This document shows positions 23,116 through 34,286 of a stretch of 64,000 bases of DNA, piece after piece. The position numbers and the translations under genes are program-made. The notes beneath the pieces were generated by a model, which had not been told where the DNA came from, did not search any database, and worked only from the letters and a program-made list of their open reading frames with translations. Source of the stretch: Saprolegnia diclina VS20 (taxonomy: Eukaryota > Oomycota > Saprolegniomycetes > Saprolegniales > Saprolegniaceae); NCBI RefSeq assembly GCF_000281045.1, contig NW_008246078.1, positions 883,919 to 947,918 of the forward strand. The letters are read 5' to 3'. Numbering within the stretch: the first letter of the stretch is position 1; every line of letters starts with the position of its first letter.

Positions 23116-24880
23116 ATGACATGCGAAACGCTCAACATCCGGATTAAGATCCAACGTTTTGAGACCACACAAACCATTGAAATTAGCAAACTGCACACAA
23201 CGGCGACCGCAGGCGTCCTTGACCGCAAGTACGCTTTGGTGCTTCAGCATCTTGGCGTCGATACGACCTCTCGACCATGCGCCGAACGGTCCAGCCTCAG
23301 AGCTCCCGCGCACCGAATCGACGTTAGTTGACAACTGCACTCATCTTTTGGCCCAAGCAACACCGACTCCGGCAACTGCAGCTTGCAATGGCTCTGGCTC
23401 ACGTTGAAGACGCCGTTGACGGGACTGCAGATGCGACGCTACTTGGGTATTCCTCGACCAAAGATATGGTGGCGGCACTCATCGAGATGGCCGGGCGCGA
23501 CTCGGATGTGGGCCGAGAACGCTTTCGCCAAGAAGGCTACGTGATGGACGCGTACTTTCGCCTTGCTTCACGACTTCCTGGTTTCAGCGAACGCACGAGC
23601 CTGCGCCGCTGGGTGCCAGTATGCTGCAGCTGCTCCTCGATTTCGATGATGTCAAGTTGCTCAAATGGTACCTTTTCAAAAGCTGTGAGAACGAGTCGCA
23701 TCCGAAACTCTACCTTTTCGGTCCCAAGCTCCATGCATGCATTGTCCGGTACGGCTACGCGCAGCTAGCGCCCGCCTTCCACGCCCTCTTGAAGCGCTGG
23801 GGAAGAATGTCATATGCCGACGCTGTCCATCTGCCGTTTGTGCTGCTTGCGAGCTTGGCCGGTGTCTCGGACGACCCGATCTGCCTCTCGATGACAGACT
23901 CGGACGCGCGCCAGCACCTACAAGCGGCTTACACTGTGCTTCGCGCATCGTGCAACGTCGAAGAGATCATGAATGTGCCCTGTGAGGACGGGGACGTCGA
24001 CCACCAAGCGACCGACGCCGCCTTGCAGCTCCTCAAGAGCTGCCTCTTGCTCGAAGCGTATTTTGGAAACGCCGAGTCGCTTCCATCTAGCATCCTCTCG
24101 CATCTACCAGACCTCGAGTCTTGGACCGACTTTCCGTGCATGTACGTACTCGCACCCGCGGTGGCATTTGCTGCGCACCACAACCCCCACGTGGCACTCG
24201 GTGCGTTCAGCGTCCACGCCGTGGCCAAGCGCGTGCGCGGTGATTTCGACCATAGCATGTCACCATTAGCGATGGCCGGTTCGTTCTTACTACGTCTCTT
24301 GGAGAGCCCGCGCGGCGCAACGCTTCTCAGCGATATTCTTGATATGCTTGGAGATACGGACGGCATGTGTACGAATATGCCCTTGATTTGCGGCATCTGC
24401 GTGCTCTCCAAGTTCATTGCGATCCCGATCGAGCAAGTGACGTACCTCTCGGACCACGTCGCCCGCGCTACCAAATGCTTTGTCGCGCAGCGTGATTTGG
24501 ACGGGATTCTTCCGTACTACTGCGATGGCCCCGTGCCCGCGACGCGATCCGCAAGAATACACCTCGCTTGGCGCTATATCATCGCGGACGCCTTGTCCTT
24601 CTTCAACCGCGCGGCGCCGCACCATGTCGGCATGCTGTTTGAGAAACTGCGGGGTCAGCTTGACGGCGACGACGACTATGAAGAAAACATCAAGTTTCCC
24701 GCCGACGTGGTGGCAGTAATGTTGCCGCTGCTCGAGACCTTTCATGTGCGCTGGCCAAACTTGGATGTCGGCGTTCGAGCTGGCATGGCCAAGTCACTGC
24801 ACACGGCGCTTCAGGGTAGGGCAAGGGCCGATTCGGCGGTCCTCGCAGCGCTGAGCCGCCTCGCAGATCGATCCGCGTGA
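23116..24880 (+). pseudogene. Short-form repeated-family copy with deletion and frameshift
   Basis: Starts with the family's conserved ATG context (GCCACGTCATG; MTCETL). A putative intron begins near 23230 (GTACGC), after which about 80 residues present in the 31-kb copy are missing. The frame resumes as TALIFWPKQHRLRQLQLAMA. Comparison with the 31-kb copy shows a 1-nt loss between about 23540 and 23590, switching to the frame that runs cleanly from MLQLLLDFDD (23621) to the stop at 24880. That downstream part (419 aa) is well preserved: FGPKLHACIVRYGYAQLAP, VHLPFVLLASLAGVSDDPIC, DADALSFFNRAAPHHVGML-like helices. It ends LADRSA, without the basic KRQRTA tail of the sister copy. Either a recent pseudogene or a 5'-truncated expressed copy. 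Confidence 0.65.
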
Positions 24881-25998
24881 AGGTGCTGGCCAAGTGCCCG
24901 CACACGCTGCAAAGCGTGGGTATCCCGTCTTTAATTCCTTGTGTATATCCTCGACAAAACTTGGTTTGCGATATGGCGTTTCGGGAACTTTCCGTGGTAT
25001 ATCGACAATAGTATACATTGTTTTCACGAGTTGATGGCGCTTTTACCTGCAGCGATGCGATCAGGACCTCATTTTATACTAAGAGATTATTACGACATCG
25101 CCAAATCTACATCTATGGTTGTGGCCGGCTTGAGCTATGGTTCTTGGTTCATAAATGTGCGCAGCCATTGAGCGTTTCATAATACGATGACGTGGCAAGC
25201 CAAGCGCCCGGAATACCATGACGTGGCATAACGAGCGACGATGAAAGGTGTCTGACATTTTCGCGTTCTTGCCACTCAAGTGTGAATAAGCAATGTTTGT
25301 ACCAGTATGGGCTTTCGAATTTTGCTATGCAGCGAACGCAGTCGGGTATCAGGAAAGAGTCTCAACAAGGCCTGCTCAATACTACTACACGACCCGTATA
25401 CCCTGCCACGCGGAGCTCGAGCTTCAATCTTCCACGTCAGATGGCGACCCTCGCTGTTCCGATCTGATGCCAAACTAGTGCAATCTCGTCATTAAGAAGT
25501 CGATAATAACAACACTTGGTTGAAGTGAGTCGTCCACTGTATTGGACTGACCCTTTCAACACCAGATAATATCGTCGGCCTTGGTCCTCCGTTGAGCGAC
25601 CGAGTCCAACTGGACAGAGACAGCACATGCGCTCCGCTATAACACAAGATACCGGCGTCGCGATGCTGTGATACACTGTAAAACGAAGCCAGAGAGGATC
25701 GAGCAGCTCTGGCTCGTGGACGCACGATGAGCAGTGCAAAAATCGCAAGAAGTAGTTACTAGGTATGGTAGCCTGAGAAGTGCGTCGTAACCAAAAGATT
25801 TGCTGGCCACCAGTGCACGTACACCGTCGACAAGAGGATGCGTCGAGATGGCAAGTGCTATCTAGATACACTCGTACACCGGAATTGCCTCCGACGACAT
25901 AGTCCAAACGACCGTTTCAAGTGCTAGGGATACCTGTATTCGGACAAACGATACGAACCACAAGCATTTCAGATTCTTCAGCGAGCCGAATAAACACA
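24881..25998. other. Spacer within the repeated-family cluster
   Basis: About 1.1 kb, no coding gene recognised. Two TGACGTGGC words (25187-25228) beside GAGCGTTTC resemble, in reverse, the start element of family copies and may be the last trace of another copy. Confidence 0.4.
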
Positions 25999-28442
25999 AT
26001 GAAGATGGGCGGCGTCACGGCGGTGGGCAACCGCTACGCCAACATCGCCTACTACTCGGTGATGAATGCGCTCGAGCTTCCTGCGCACGACACCTCTGTC
26101 ACCAGCAGCCGTCTCGAGCCACTAAATCAAGCAACGGCCGCAGCACAGTTGACAGCGATGGCCAGTGCGCGGTATGTCCCCCACAAGGCCTTCTACTACC
26201 ACACGGACCGCAAGGACCATTAATCAAAGAAGAAACCGCTAAGCTTTGCAGATTTGCGCGGACGTGCTTTGGCGCTTGTCAACGCCCTCGATACGTCGGG
26301 CGAGTACGACTACGTGCTGGCTACTTACACTGAGAAGCCCCCCAAGTTCATTGTTCGCCCCCCAAACGCTCTGATACCGCCCAAGGTGCTGCAAGGCCTC
26401 GACGAGACGACGCGCGACTTCGGGGGATCGTCATGCACTCTTCTCTTTTGGGCCAAGCGCCACCGGCTTCGATTTCTCGGTGGCTTTCAACCCGCCCTCG
26501 CTTACGCCCGCAGCGTCGTCCAAGGTGGCGCCGACGAAGACCTCGGGTATCCGTCCAACGACGCGCTCATCCTCGCGCTCATTGAAGTCGCCAGCGGCAT
26601 TGACGACAAGGGCCAAGACGACGTGGGGATTTCCTCTATGGCTCCGACAACGACAGCGACAATGACAGCGAAAGGCATCGTTCAGCAACCTTCTCCGAAC
26701 ACGATTTCTTCTTTAACAATGACAGCGAACACGACGATACGCTCTCCGACACATGGCTCAAGAAGACGCACGAGCCTGAGCTACCAGGAGCGACGATGCT
26801 GCAATTTCTTCTCGACGTCAACAACATCGACCTCATCGATGAATACCTCCGCCACAGCTGCCAAAACCACGATCATCCCAAGATGCACCACATTGGACCC
26901 AAGCTCCATGCGTGCCTTACTACGTACGGTTGGTCTGCCCTTGGCTCTGCAGTACAAGCAATGGTGCAGCGCTGGGTCGCAACGTCGCCGCCCGAGATCC
27001 TGCATTTGCCGTTTGTGCTGCTCGCGAGTCTGGCCGGCGTGCTGGACGACCCGATCTGCGCGCCGCTCGACCATCCGCGCCTCCCCGAGGTCATCCAAGC
27101 CGCGTACGTGGCCCTTCGCAGTGCATGCGATGCAGCAAAAGCATTGGATTTTGACGTTTTGTCAAGAGGGCGGCGCTGCAAGCCGATCGCGATGGATGCG
27201 GCGCTGCACATGGTCAAGTGCAGTCTCTTGATTGAAGCGTTGCTTCGCGACGCAGTTGTGGTATCGTCGTCCTGGGCGCTGGACAAGTCTCTTCCGCCGG
27301 TCCTAATCTCGATGGTCCATAGCTACTGGGCACCGGTTGGTATCATGGCAGCGATGACAGGCGACGCTCGCTCCAAGAACTTTCAAAACCATGCACTCCT
27401 CCCCGCGATCGGGTTGGCCATGGAGCTGAACCCACGTGTCGACTATGCGCCCTATGTCCTCAAACCGTTTGACCACCCCGAGAGCGACGGCTCGAGTGAC
27501 GCCTCGCTGTCGATCGCGGCAGCCACGGGCAGTCTCTTTTACTTTGCGACGGCGCGCAAGGACAAGCTCGAGACGTTTTATGATTTCTTTATCGAACTCG
27601 GTTTTCACGAGAACGACCACATGCTTTGGCTCGTCCGCGCGATCTGCAACGTCAGTAAGCGCCTCACGATGCGCAGCAAGCACGTCACCGATCTCGCCAA
27701 GTTGGCGGCGAAAGCCATGCGAAGCGTCACGCTTGCGCCGGGCGAACTCGACAACGTGGTTCGATCGTACGGTGGCGATGCGGTGCCTCTCGATGATGAG
27801 TTGCGCCACGAGTACACGTGTCGGTGCAGCATCTCGGACGCCCTTGGCTTCTTCAATGATGTCGCACCCTTCCACGTCGGGCTCCTCATCAACAAGCTCC
27901 AAAAGTACCTTCGAGGCAGCCACGTCGCGCCGCTGCGGGCAGCAAGCGTGATAGTACCGCTGCTGCAAGACTTTGGCTCTCGCTGGCCTATCCTTGCACT
28001 GAGCGTCCGGAACGACATTGCGGAGGCCCTGCGAGTGCACTTGGCCGATACGGCGGCTCTTGTCGTACGTAAGTTCAAAGACTGGAGCATCGAGATCAAT
28101 GGGACGACCAACTGCGCATGTCACGCCTGTACAAAAATGCACGCGTTTTTGCGCTCGCAAACACAGCGCAAGCTCGAGATGGATCAAGAGAATACCACGC
28201 CGTGCGAACACTGGACAACTACGCTTGCGCAACTCGAGGGTACCAACCGTGTCCGGCGCAAGGAGTATGGCATCGCCAAGGTCACAGGACCGGAACACGT
28301 TAAAGATGCCTACTTGTTGCGCATCTGCATACAGCAACGCGAGGACCGCCAACGCGTGTCGGAGCTCCTTGCCATGGTGGTCGCAGTCATCGGAAGCGCC
28401 AAGGACGGACAGCACGAGACCAAGCGCCTGTGCGTCGCCTAG
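25999..28442 (+). pseudogene. Long-form repeated-family copy with one nonsense and one frameshift
   Basis: Begins at about the distal end of the oxygenase-like domain (VGNRYANIAYYSVM aligns with DGCRVALIYHLVY of the 34-37 kb copy), so it is 5'-truncated. A TAA at 26221-26223 interrupts an otherwise collinear alignment: KDH-stop-SKKKPLSF against DNDTSQKPPTSF. A second lesion is a 1-nt change near 26625-26632 beside GGGG; after it, the frame giving DFLYGSDNDSDNDSE leads smoothly to MLQFLLDVNNIDLIDEYLRH. From 26796 to 28442 the 548-residue remainder is intact, including HDHPKMHHIGPKLHACLTTY, helical repeats, the Cys-containing segment CACHACTKMHAFL, and the tail KRLCVA. The 3' part might still be expressed from a downstream start. 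Confidence 0.7.
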
Positions 28443-28732
28443 TCGATGAAACGAACGCGTGTGATCAAGACCACGAACGCTGATTCCATCAGACGGCATC
28501 CCCTAAGAATTTATTGCATTGCATTTTACATGTCACGTCACGTCATCTTTGCTTGGTTGATCCAAAGCTGTTGCATCGAGCGACCACTTAGACCGAGTGC
28601 ACGATGTATTCATGGCTCTTGTAGAATTCGTTTCTTGCGACAAAGACATCTTGTATCTTTATACGAGATGGAGGTCGCTGTGCAAGAAATGCCTGTGAAT
28701 GTGCTTCTGGCACTAGCGTGCTCGGAGAGCCC

Positions 28733-29360
28733 GCCACGTCATGCAAAGTGAAACGCTTGGAGTTGGAACTGGCGCAAGGGCAGAAAACCGCAAATACCAA
28801 CAATTCTTCATGTTGACATTAGCGATCAGACAACAACATCGACCAAAGGTTCCAACTCGATCGCGAGTACGCTACGATGCTGGAGCATCTTGACGAGGCT
28901 ACGATACCGCGCGACAGAGCCACGTTGGCCGCCAACACTAGCGGTCGAGATGCTGCGAGCCATCGCGGCTGCGCGCCGTCAGTACAACAGCCGCGTCGGG
29001 TTTTCCACGCAGCACAAGATTACCAATTTCTCCTTGCTGCAAGATGACGATCTGGCCCTTGTCCAAGCCCTATATGCCACTGGTATGGTGCTTGCGACTT
29101 GTGACGACGCCAGCTGCATCAACGCTTTTGCTGTCAAGGACGGTCGTGACATTTCAGCAAGAATTCCCTCGAGCCTCATAGGAGCCAACGCGAAAACAGC
29201 CTTTATGTCTATTCGACAACGCCACTCGTCTTTTGGCCCAAGCAGCACTGGCTGGGAGCTACATGCAGGAAGATTGCCGCCGACGTGCACGCAAGTATTT
29301 GACAGCGTCGTGCGTGGGGCGCCGGTACAAGCGTCAACGATCGCCTCAGCCAGCACGGTC
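28733..29360 (+). pseudogene. Relic of short-form repeated family, N-terminal part
   Basis: Starts with GCCACGTCATG and MQSETLGVG, the family start context. After a likely GTACGC...ACACTAG intron (about 28868-28943) the frame reads EMLRAIAAARRQYNSRVGFS, DDDLALVQAL and VKDGRDISARIPSSL, which align with QLRAIAAAPHQYHSRVGFS, SDLALVQAL and VKNGHDIPATALSSL of the 31-kb copy. Similarity stops near 29225, where FGPSS corresponds to FWPKQHR in a shifted frame. The helical middle and the C-terminus are absent. Confidence 0.6.
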
Positions 29361-29856
29361 CAAAACTCCTCGTCCGGCGCCAGGGAGGTGAGGTCCATGA
29401 GGTCATCTCGGGTCGTGAGGCGCTTCTCGAAAGGCGGGACGGTTGCGAGATGTTGACTCGTGCGATTCATAGGTCAGACGGTTTGTTACCGGTACCGTAA
29501 TGACTTTAGGTATTTTTTATTTCGTGTACAGTAAAGCCTCGTGCCACTGAAACTCGATAAACCACTTTTCGTGATTTATCACCAAAATATTTTCATGAAA
29601 TGGTCGGGCAGGAGTGTTTGCTTTGAGCGTTTCGTGTTGCAGTTTGACGTGGCGCGCTGATAGGCCTCGATTCCATGACGTGGCGGAACGAGCAACGACC
29701 AGATGCATCGTTTCCTGCAAACCTGTGCTCTCGTCATCAGCCGCATTCCAAGGCTCAATATCGGCAGTAGTGCCAAAATGCAATGAAAAGACAATGTATA
29801 TTTGGTGGAACATAATGTTGTCGAGTCCAACAACAGTGTACTGTAGCTCGAGTACT
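29361..29856. other. Spacer; further start-element trace
   Basis: No gene recognised. Around 29625-29690, on the minus strand, ARHVKLQHETLKANTP resembles the start region of short-form copies but has no following homology. Two TGACGTGGC words are present. Confidence 0.4.
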
Positions 29857-31993
29857 TCACGCCGTACGCTGACGTTTGGTTGGCACCTCATGGTCGGCCG
29901 TGAGGCGACTCAATGCAGCGAGGATCTCTGGATCCGGCTCCTTTGTGCCTTGAAGTGCTGCGTGGAGCGCTTGGGCGATGCAAATGCAGACTCCAATGTC
30001 GAGGCCTGGCCAGCGTTCTTGAAAGGTCTCAAGAAGCTGTAAAAACACCGTTGCGACGTCGGCGACCGAGTAGAAAGGGTCGTCGTCGTCACCGCCGAGC
30101 TGACTCTCGAGTTTTGCAAGCAGCATGCCAATATGGTGTGGCGCGGCACGATGGAAGAAGTTCAAGGCGTCGGCGATGACAAATCGCTGGGTTTGGCGCG
30201 TTCGTTCAGAATGCGTAAGTGGCAAAAGACTATCGCAATAGTATGGAAGGACAGTATCCAGACGGTTTCTGTGTGACGTGAGACAGATCGTGGCGCGGGC
30301 AACGTGGCGCGCAAGATCCGTCACTACTTCGATCGGGATCTCAATGAACTTGGAAAGCGCGCAAATGCCACAGATAATGGCCTCCGAGTCACAGTCACCG
30401 TCCGTATCCTCAAGCATGTCGTTGATGGCTCTTTGCAGCGTCCAGCCACATTTGTCGTCCAGCAACCGCAGCAAAAATGAACCAGCCATTGCCAGCGGAG
30501 ACATATCTTGATCAAAACTGCCCTCCATGCGCGCCGCGACTGCACTGACGCTGAACGCCCCAAGCTTTACGTGTGGGTTGTGCTGCACGGCGTATGCAAT
30601 CGCGGGTTGGAGCACGTACATGATCGGGAAATAGACAAATGATGTCAAACCTGGCACGTGCGAGAGGATGCGCGGTGGCACGCAAGCGTTCTCTCCGAAG
30701 GACGCTTCGAGCAGGAGGCAGCTTTTGAGGAGCTGCAGCGCAGCGTCAGTCGCTTGGTTGTCGTTGTGTGCTTCGCCATCGGGTACCGTCAGGATCGTGG
30801 CGACGTTGCAGGACCCATGAAGTGCAATGTAGGCTTCCTGGATGAGCGCGTTCGAGCCTGGCAATGGGGAGCAGATCGGGTCGTCCGAGACACCGGCCAA
30901 GCTCGCAAGCAGCACAAACGGCAGATGGACAGCGTCGGCATATGACGTTCTTCCCCAGCGCTTCAAGAGGGCGTGGAAGGCGGGCGCTAGCTGTGCGTAG
31001 CCGTACTAGTACCGGACAAAGCATGCATGGAGCTTGGGACCCAAAAGGTAGAGTTTCGGATGCGACTCGTTCTCGCAGCTTTTGGAAAGGTACTCGGAGA
31101 CCAGTTCGACGTCGTCGACATCGAGGAGGAGCTGCAGGATACTGGCGCCGAGCGGCGCAGGCTCATTCGTTCGCTCAAACCACGATTTCGAGAAGGAAAT
31201 GCACCAGCCATTGCCCCCCACGTAGCTGGCTTGGCGACAGCGCACTCGGCCTACGTCCGAGTTGTGCACGACCATCTCGATGAGCGCTGTCACCACGTCC
31301 TTGGTCGAGGGATACCCGAGAATCGTCACACTCGCAGTTCCATGAACAACCTCTTGGACGTACGCCAGAGCTTTCGCAATACCCAGTTGCCGGAGACGGT
31401 GCTGTTTCGGCCAAAAGACCAGCGCAGTTGTCGACGTCACGGGGCCGCGAATGCAGTACGCGACATGGACTCCATTGAGGCTCGAGAGAGCGGTCGCAGG
31501 AATATCGTGGCCGTTCTTGACAACAACCGAGACGATGTGACCGGTGGCGTCACAAGCGGCAAGGACCACGTCATAGGACGCTGTGGCTTCAAGCGCTTGA
31601 ACGAGTGCCAGATCGCTACCTTGCTGCGTTGAGAAATCCTTGTGCGTTTGCAGCGTGGAGAACCCGACGCGGCTATGATACTGATGAGGCGCTGCGGCAA
31701 TCGCTCGCAGCTGCTCGACTGCCGCTTCGACATTTGGGCACGGGGGCTATGCGCTTGGGCGCGCAGCCAAGAGATGATGGAATGATGCCAAGATGCTGGA
31801 GCACCAACGCATACTCGCGATCACGGACGCCTTTCGTCGTCGTTGTCTGCAGTTTGCTCATTCCATTCAACGGGTGGCTGTCGCGGATTGGTTGGTGGTC
31901 GTAAGCTGAGTTGGGATCGGTTTTCGCATTCGGTTGGTCAGCAGGAACCGTCGTTGGATCTTGTTTTGAAACTTGAAGCGTTTCACATTTCAT
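29857..31993 (-). pseudogene. Near-complete short-form repeated-family copy with one in-frame stop
   Basis: Read on the minus strand from the conserved start ATG (31993; MKCETLQV), through an unresolved intron near 31745-31815, then QLRAIAAAPHQYHSRVGFS, SDLALVQALEA, VKNGHDIPATALSSL, ALVFWPKQHRLRQLGIAKAL, GYPSTKDVVTALIEM, LQLLLDVDDVELVSEYL and GPKLHACFVRY. There a TAG (31006-31008) stops the frame. The same frame continues at once as YGYAQLAPAFHALLKRWG to the end at 29857 with tail TKRQRTA. Against the 23-kb copy, the lesion is a clean 6-bp insertion TAGTAC in GGTAC-GGCTAC. Apart from that stop the coding frame is intact for about 570 residues, so this is a very young pseudogene, a readthrough gene, or a sequencing error. 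Confidence 0.72.
31004..31013 (-). other. Palindromic GTACTAGTAC insertion creating a stop codon
   Basis: GTACTAGTAC is self-complementary. Compared with the 23.7-kb copy, TAGTAC is extra and puts an in-frame TAG in the family reading frame. Confidence 0.6.
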
Positions 31994-32186
31994 GACGTGG
32001 CACGCTGTCGCGACACACAGAAATCCACATGCAATCTCGAAAGCATTCACTCATTTTAGGACACGCGTTTGCTCATTTTAGTGTGCAAGAATCATCTAAG
32101 GGTAATATATAGACTAATATCTTTGGTTTATGGTGGTTCTATCGTTATGTATGTTTATTCAAGCATGAACTCTTTGTCGGTATCGA

Positions 32187-33280
32187 CTAAGCCACGCGCT
32201 GCCGCTTGGCTGCTTGGCTGTCGGCCTTTGAGCTTTCGATGAAATCCACCATTTGCGCGAGATGCTCTGACGCGCGTTGGCGATTCTCGCGTAGTTGTAT
32301 GTACGCGCGCAAATGTCCGTCTCTTTCAACATGTTCCGGCGCTTTGACTTTGGTCAGGCGCTCGTGCGTGCGCTGGACAACGGTGCAACGGTGCTGCGGT
32401 CGAGTGTCGTGAGCAACGTGGTCCACTGCTCGCACGGAGTCTCAGTCTCGGGCGGCATGGTGCGCTCTGTCGGCGACCGCAAAAATGAGCGCAGTTGGGT
32501 GCAGGCGCCACAAGTGCAACCCTCATCGCAGAGGATGCTCCAGTCCTTGAACGCGGGCACATGGATGGCGAACACGGCCGCCTCGTAGCTTCGGAGCACC
32601 TCGGCGATGCAGTCGCGCGCGCTAACGGCAAGGTGGAGCCAGCGATTACCAAAGTCCTTCAAGAGTGGTAGCATCACCGACACGACCCGCTTCCTGACGT
32701 TTCGCTTCAGGGCCCTATGAAAGCTGTTGATGAAAAGGCCCACGTGGTAAGGCGCGGCGGTGTCGAAGAAGCTGAGCGCGTCGGCGAGGCAGCACCGACA
32801 CAAGTGCTCGTGGCGCAACGCGACGTCAAGTGGGATCGCGTTCATATTGTGTCATAGGACCGAACCATGTTTTCGAGTTCGCCGGGTGGAACCTGAATGC
32901 CTGTGGCCGCTTTGGCCACCAATGACGCCAACTCGGTTCTGCCGTTGGCGTAGTTTGGGATGCGCTTGGCGACGCTGCTGAGAGCACGAACAAACCAGAG
33001 TGGATGCCCTTTCTTGATGACGCTGAGAACTTGACCATAGTCTCCAAAGGTCGCATACTTGGTCTGCTCGGGCTACTCACTTGTCGGTCCTTCCGAGTCG
33101 TTTTCTGTTTGTACCTGACTGCCCAGGAACTATTCAAATGTGTTCTCGATCGAGGTCGCCAGCGCCAGACGTGCCTCGTCAGAGCTTTTCGAACGCTTGT
33201 CATCCGATATGGTCGCAGCGACCAGCGACGACGTCACGTGAACGCACAAGTAGGCGCGTGGCGTGTGTGGCACGAGCCCA
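32187..33280 (-). pseudogene. Long-form repeated-family relic, C-terminal half
   Basis: On the minus strand, pieces align with the 26-28.4 kb copy: HPLWFVRALSSVAKRIPNYANG, ELASLVAKAATGIQVPPGELENMVRSY, then after a frameshift near 32850 IPLDVALRHEHLCRCCLADAL, SFFDTAAPYHVGLFINSF, VPAFKDWSILCDEGCTCGACTQ, PCEQWTTLL, then a second frameshift near 32390 and VKAPEHVERDGHLRAYIQLREN, ending with the tail AAKRQRVA at 32187. The N-terminal oxygenase-like part and the first helical half are missing upstream of about 33200. Confidence 0.65.
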
Positions 33281-33329
33281 AAAGGCCATCTTTTGTTTGA
33301 AGTATATTGGTTCAAGTGCAGTCCTATTA

Positions 33330-34215
33330 GTGGGATTCAAGTTGTCCATCAAATCTTGATGGAACGGCTTGATGGAAAAACAATTCGCCGATTTTTGTCC
33401 AATCAGAAGTGCCGAAAAAAAAGGGTGGCGCCGAGTGCATTCCCATCAAAAAAGATCAGCTTGAACCCCACTTTGATGACCGATGATACATACACACGCA
33501 CACAATAATAAGCATGTTCTTAGTTGCAAATGCTGTCGAGCAAAGCTTGGCGGCGCTCTTTTCCGCTCTTGTTCCTTCGCTTCGGCGTGTGAGCGCACAA
33601 CGGCTAGTGTTCGCATGCCGGGTCTACCCTTTACCGCCACCAGCCGCGCGCCCAGCCAAGGCAAACGTAGGGTCTTAGAGCAAGGACGTCATGACCACGC
33701 TCTCCGGCTTGACTGGCGATCCTTCCGCCATCGAGAAGGGGCGCTTAGTCGCCGAGGAAAGACGCCTCGACCTGGAGACTGAGCGCGTAGCCATGGAGAA
33801 AGCGCGTTTAGCGATGGAGACGACTCTCGGGGATGCCAAGCTGCTGCACGCAAAGTTTGCGGCCATTGAGAAGATGGCGCAAGCCCGGGAGGCCTTGAAG
33901 AAGGCAGGCGCTACCCAAGAAGAAATCGGTATGGTTGCGCCGCTCACTATGGAGATTTAATCGCTAATAAGATGGCATGCGACTCTGACACCCGTTTGAC
34001 CCGTTTTTCCATCAAACGTTCCATCAGCCTTTTTGTTGATGGAGCATTTGGCTTTCTGAGTGATGAAAGTAGCCAGTTCAGGCGAACTTCGTAGTTTTGA
34101 TGGTTGATGGAGCTTGATGGAGCTTTTGAATTTTGCCGGAGTTTTAGCCAATGAGATCGCTGGATTGGACCCGTTCGTCATTCCATCAAGGTTTGATGGC
34201 CATCTTGAATCCCAC
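33330..34215 (+). mobile_element. 886-bp TIR DNA transposon, probably non-autonomous
   Basis: Inverted ends of about 38 bp: left 33330-33367 starts GTGGGATTCAAG, and the right end at 34215 read inward starts the same way, with about four mismatches over the 38 bp (the shared core continues with CCATCAAA and CTTGATGGAA). Both ends are flanked by TA (33328-33329 and 34216-34217), consistent with a TA target duplication as in Tc1/mariner or pogo-like elements. Both ends also hold many copies of TTGATGGA/TCCATCAA, likely subterminal binding repeats. No DDE transposase is encoded; only a small coiled-coil ORF is present. Confidence 0.75.
33691..33960 (+). CDS. Small coiled-coil protein inside the TIR element
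   Basis: 89 aa from the ATG at 33691. Nearly all helical and charged: IEKGRLVAEERRLDLETER, VAMEKARLAMET, then a C-terminal LKKAGATQEEIGMVAPL. Such tails are seen at the end of Myb/SANT-type accessory proteins encoded by some DNA transposons, but no Myb domain is seen here, so this may be the last exon of a degraded accessory gene. Function not established. Confidence 0.4.
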   Translation: MTTLSGLTGDPSAIEKGRLVAEERRLDLETERVAMEKARLAMETTLGDAKLLHAKFAAIEKMAQAREALKKAGATQEEIGMVAPLTMEI

Positions 34216-34286
34216 TATTGGGTCTGGGTATACGTAAGGTCGTCATCACGATAGATACATGTGGCTACGTCTGACGTCCGTGCAAA

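Noticed and set aside
26172..26251. GTATGT...GCAG intron that would remove the TAA at 26221
   Set aside because: The splice gives the wrong phase for the downstream frame, and the alignment with the 36-kb copy runs through the supposed intron.
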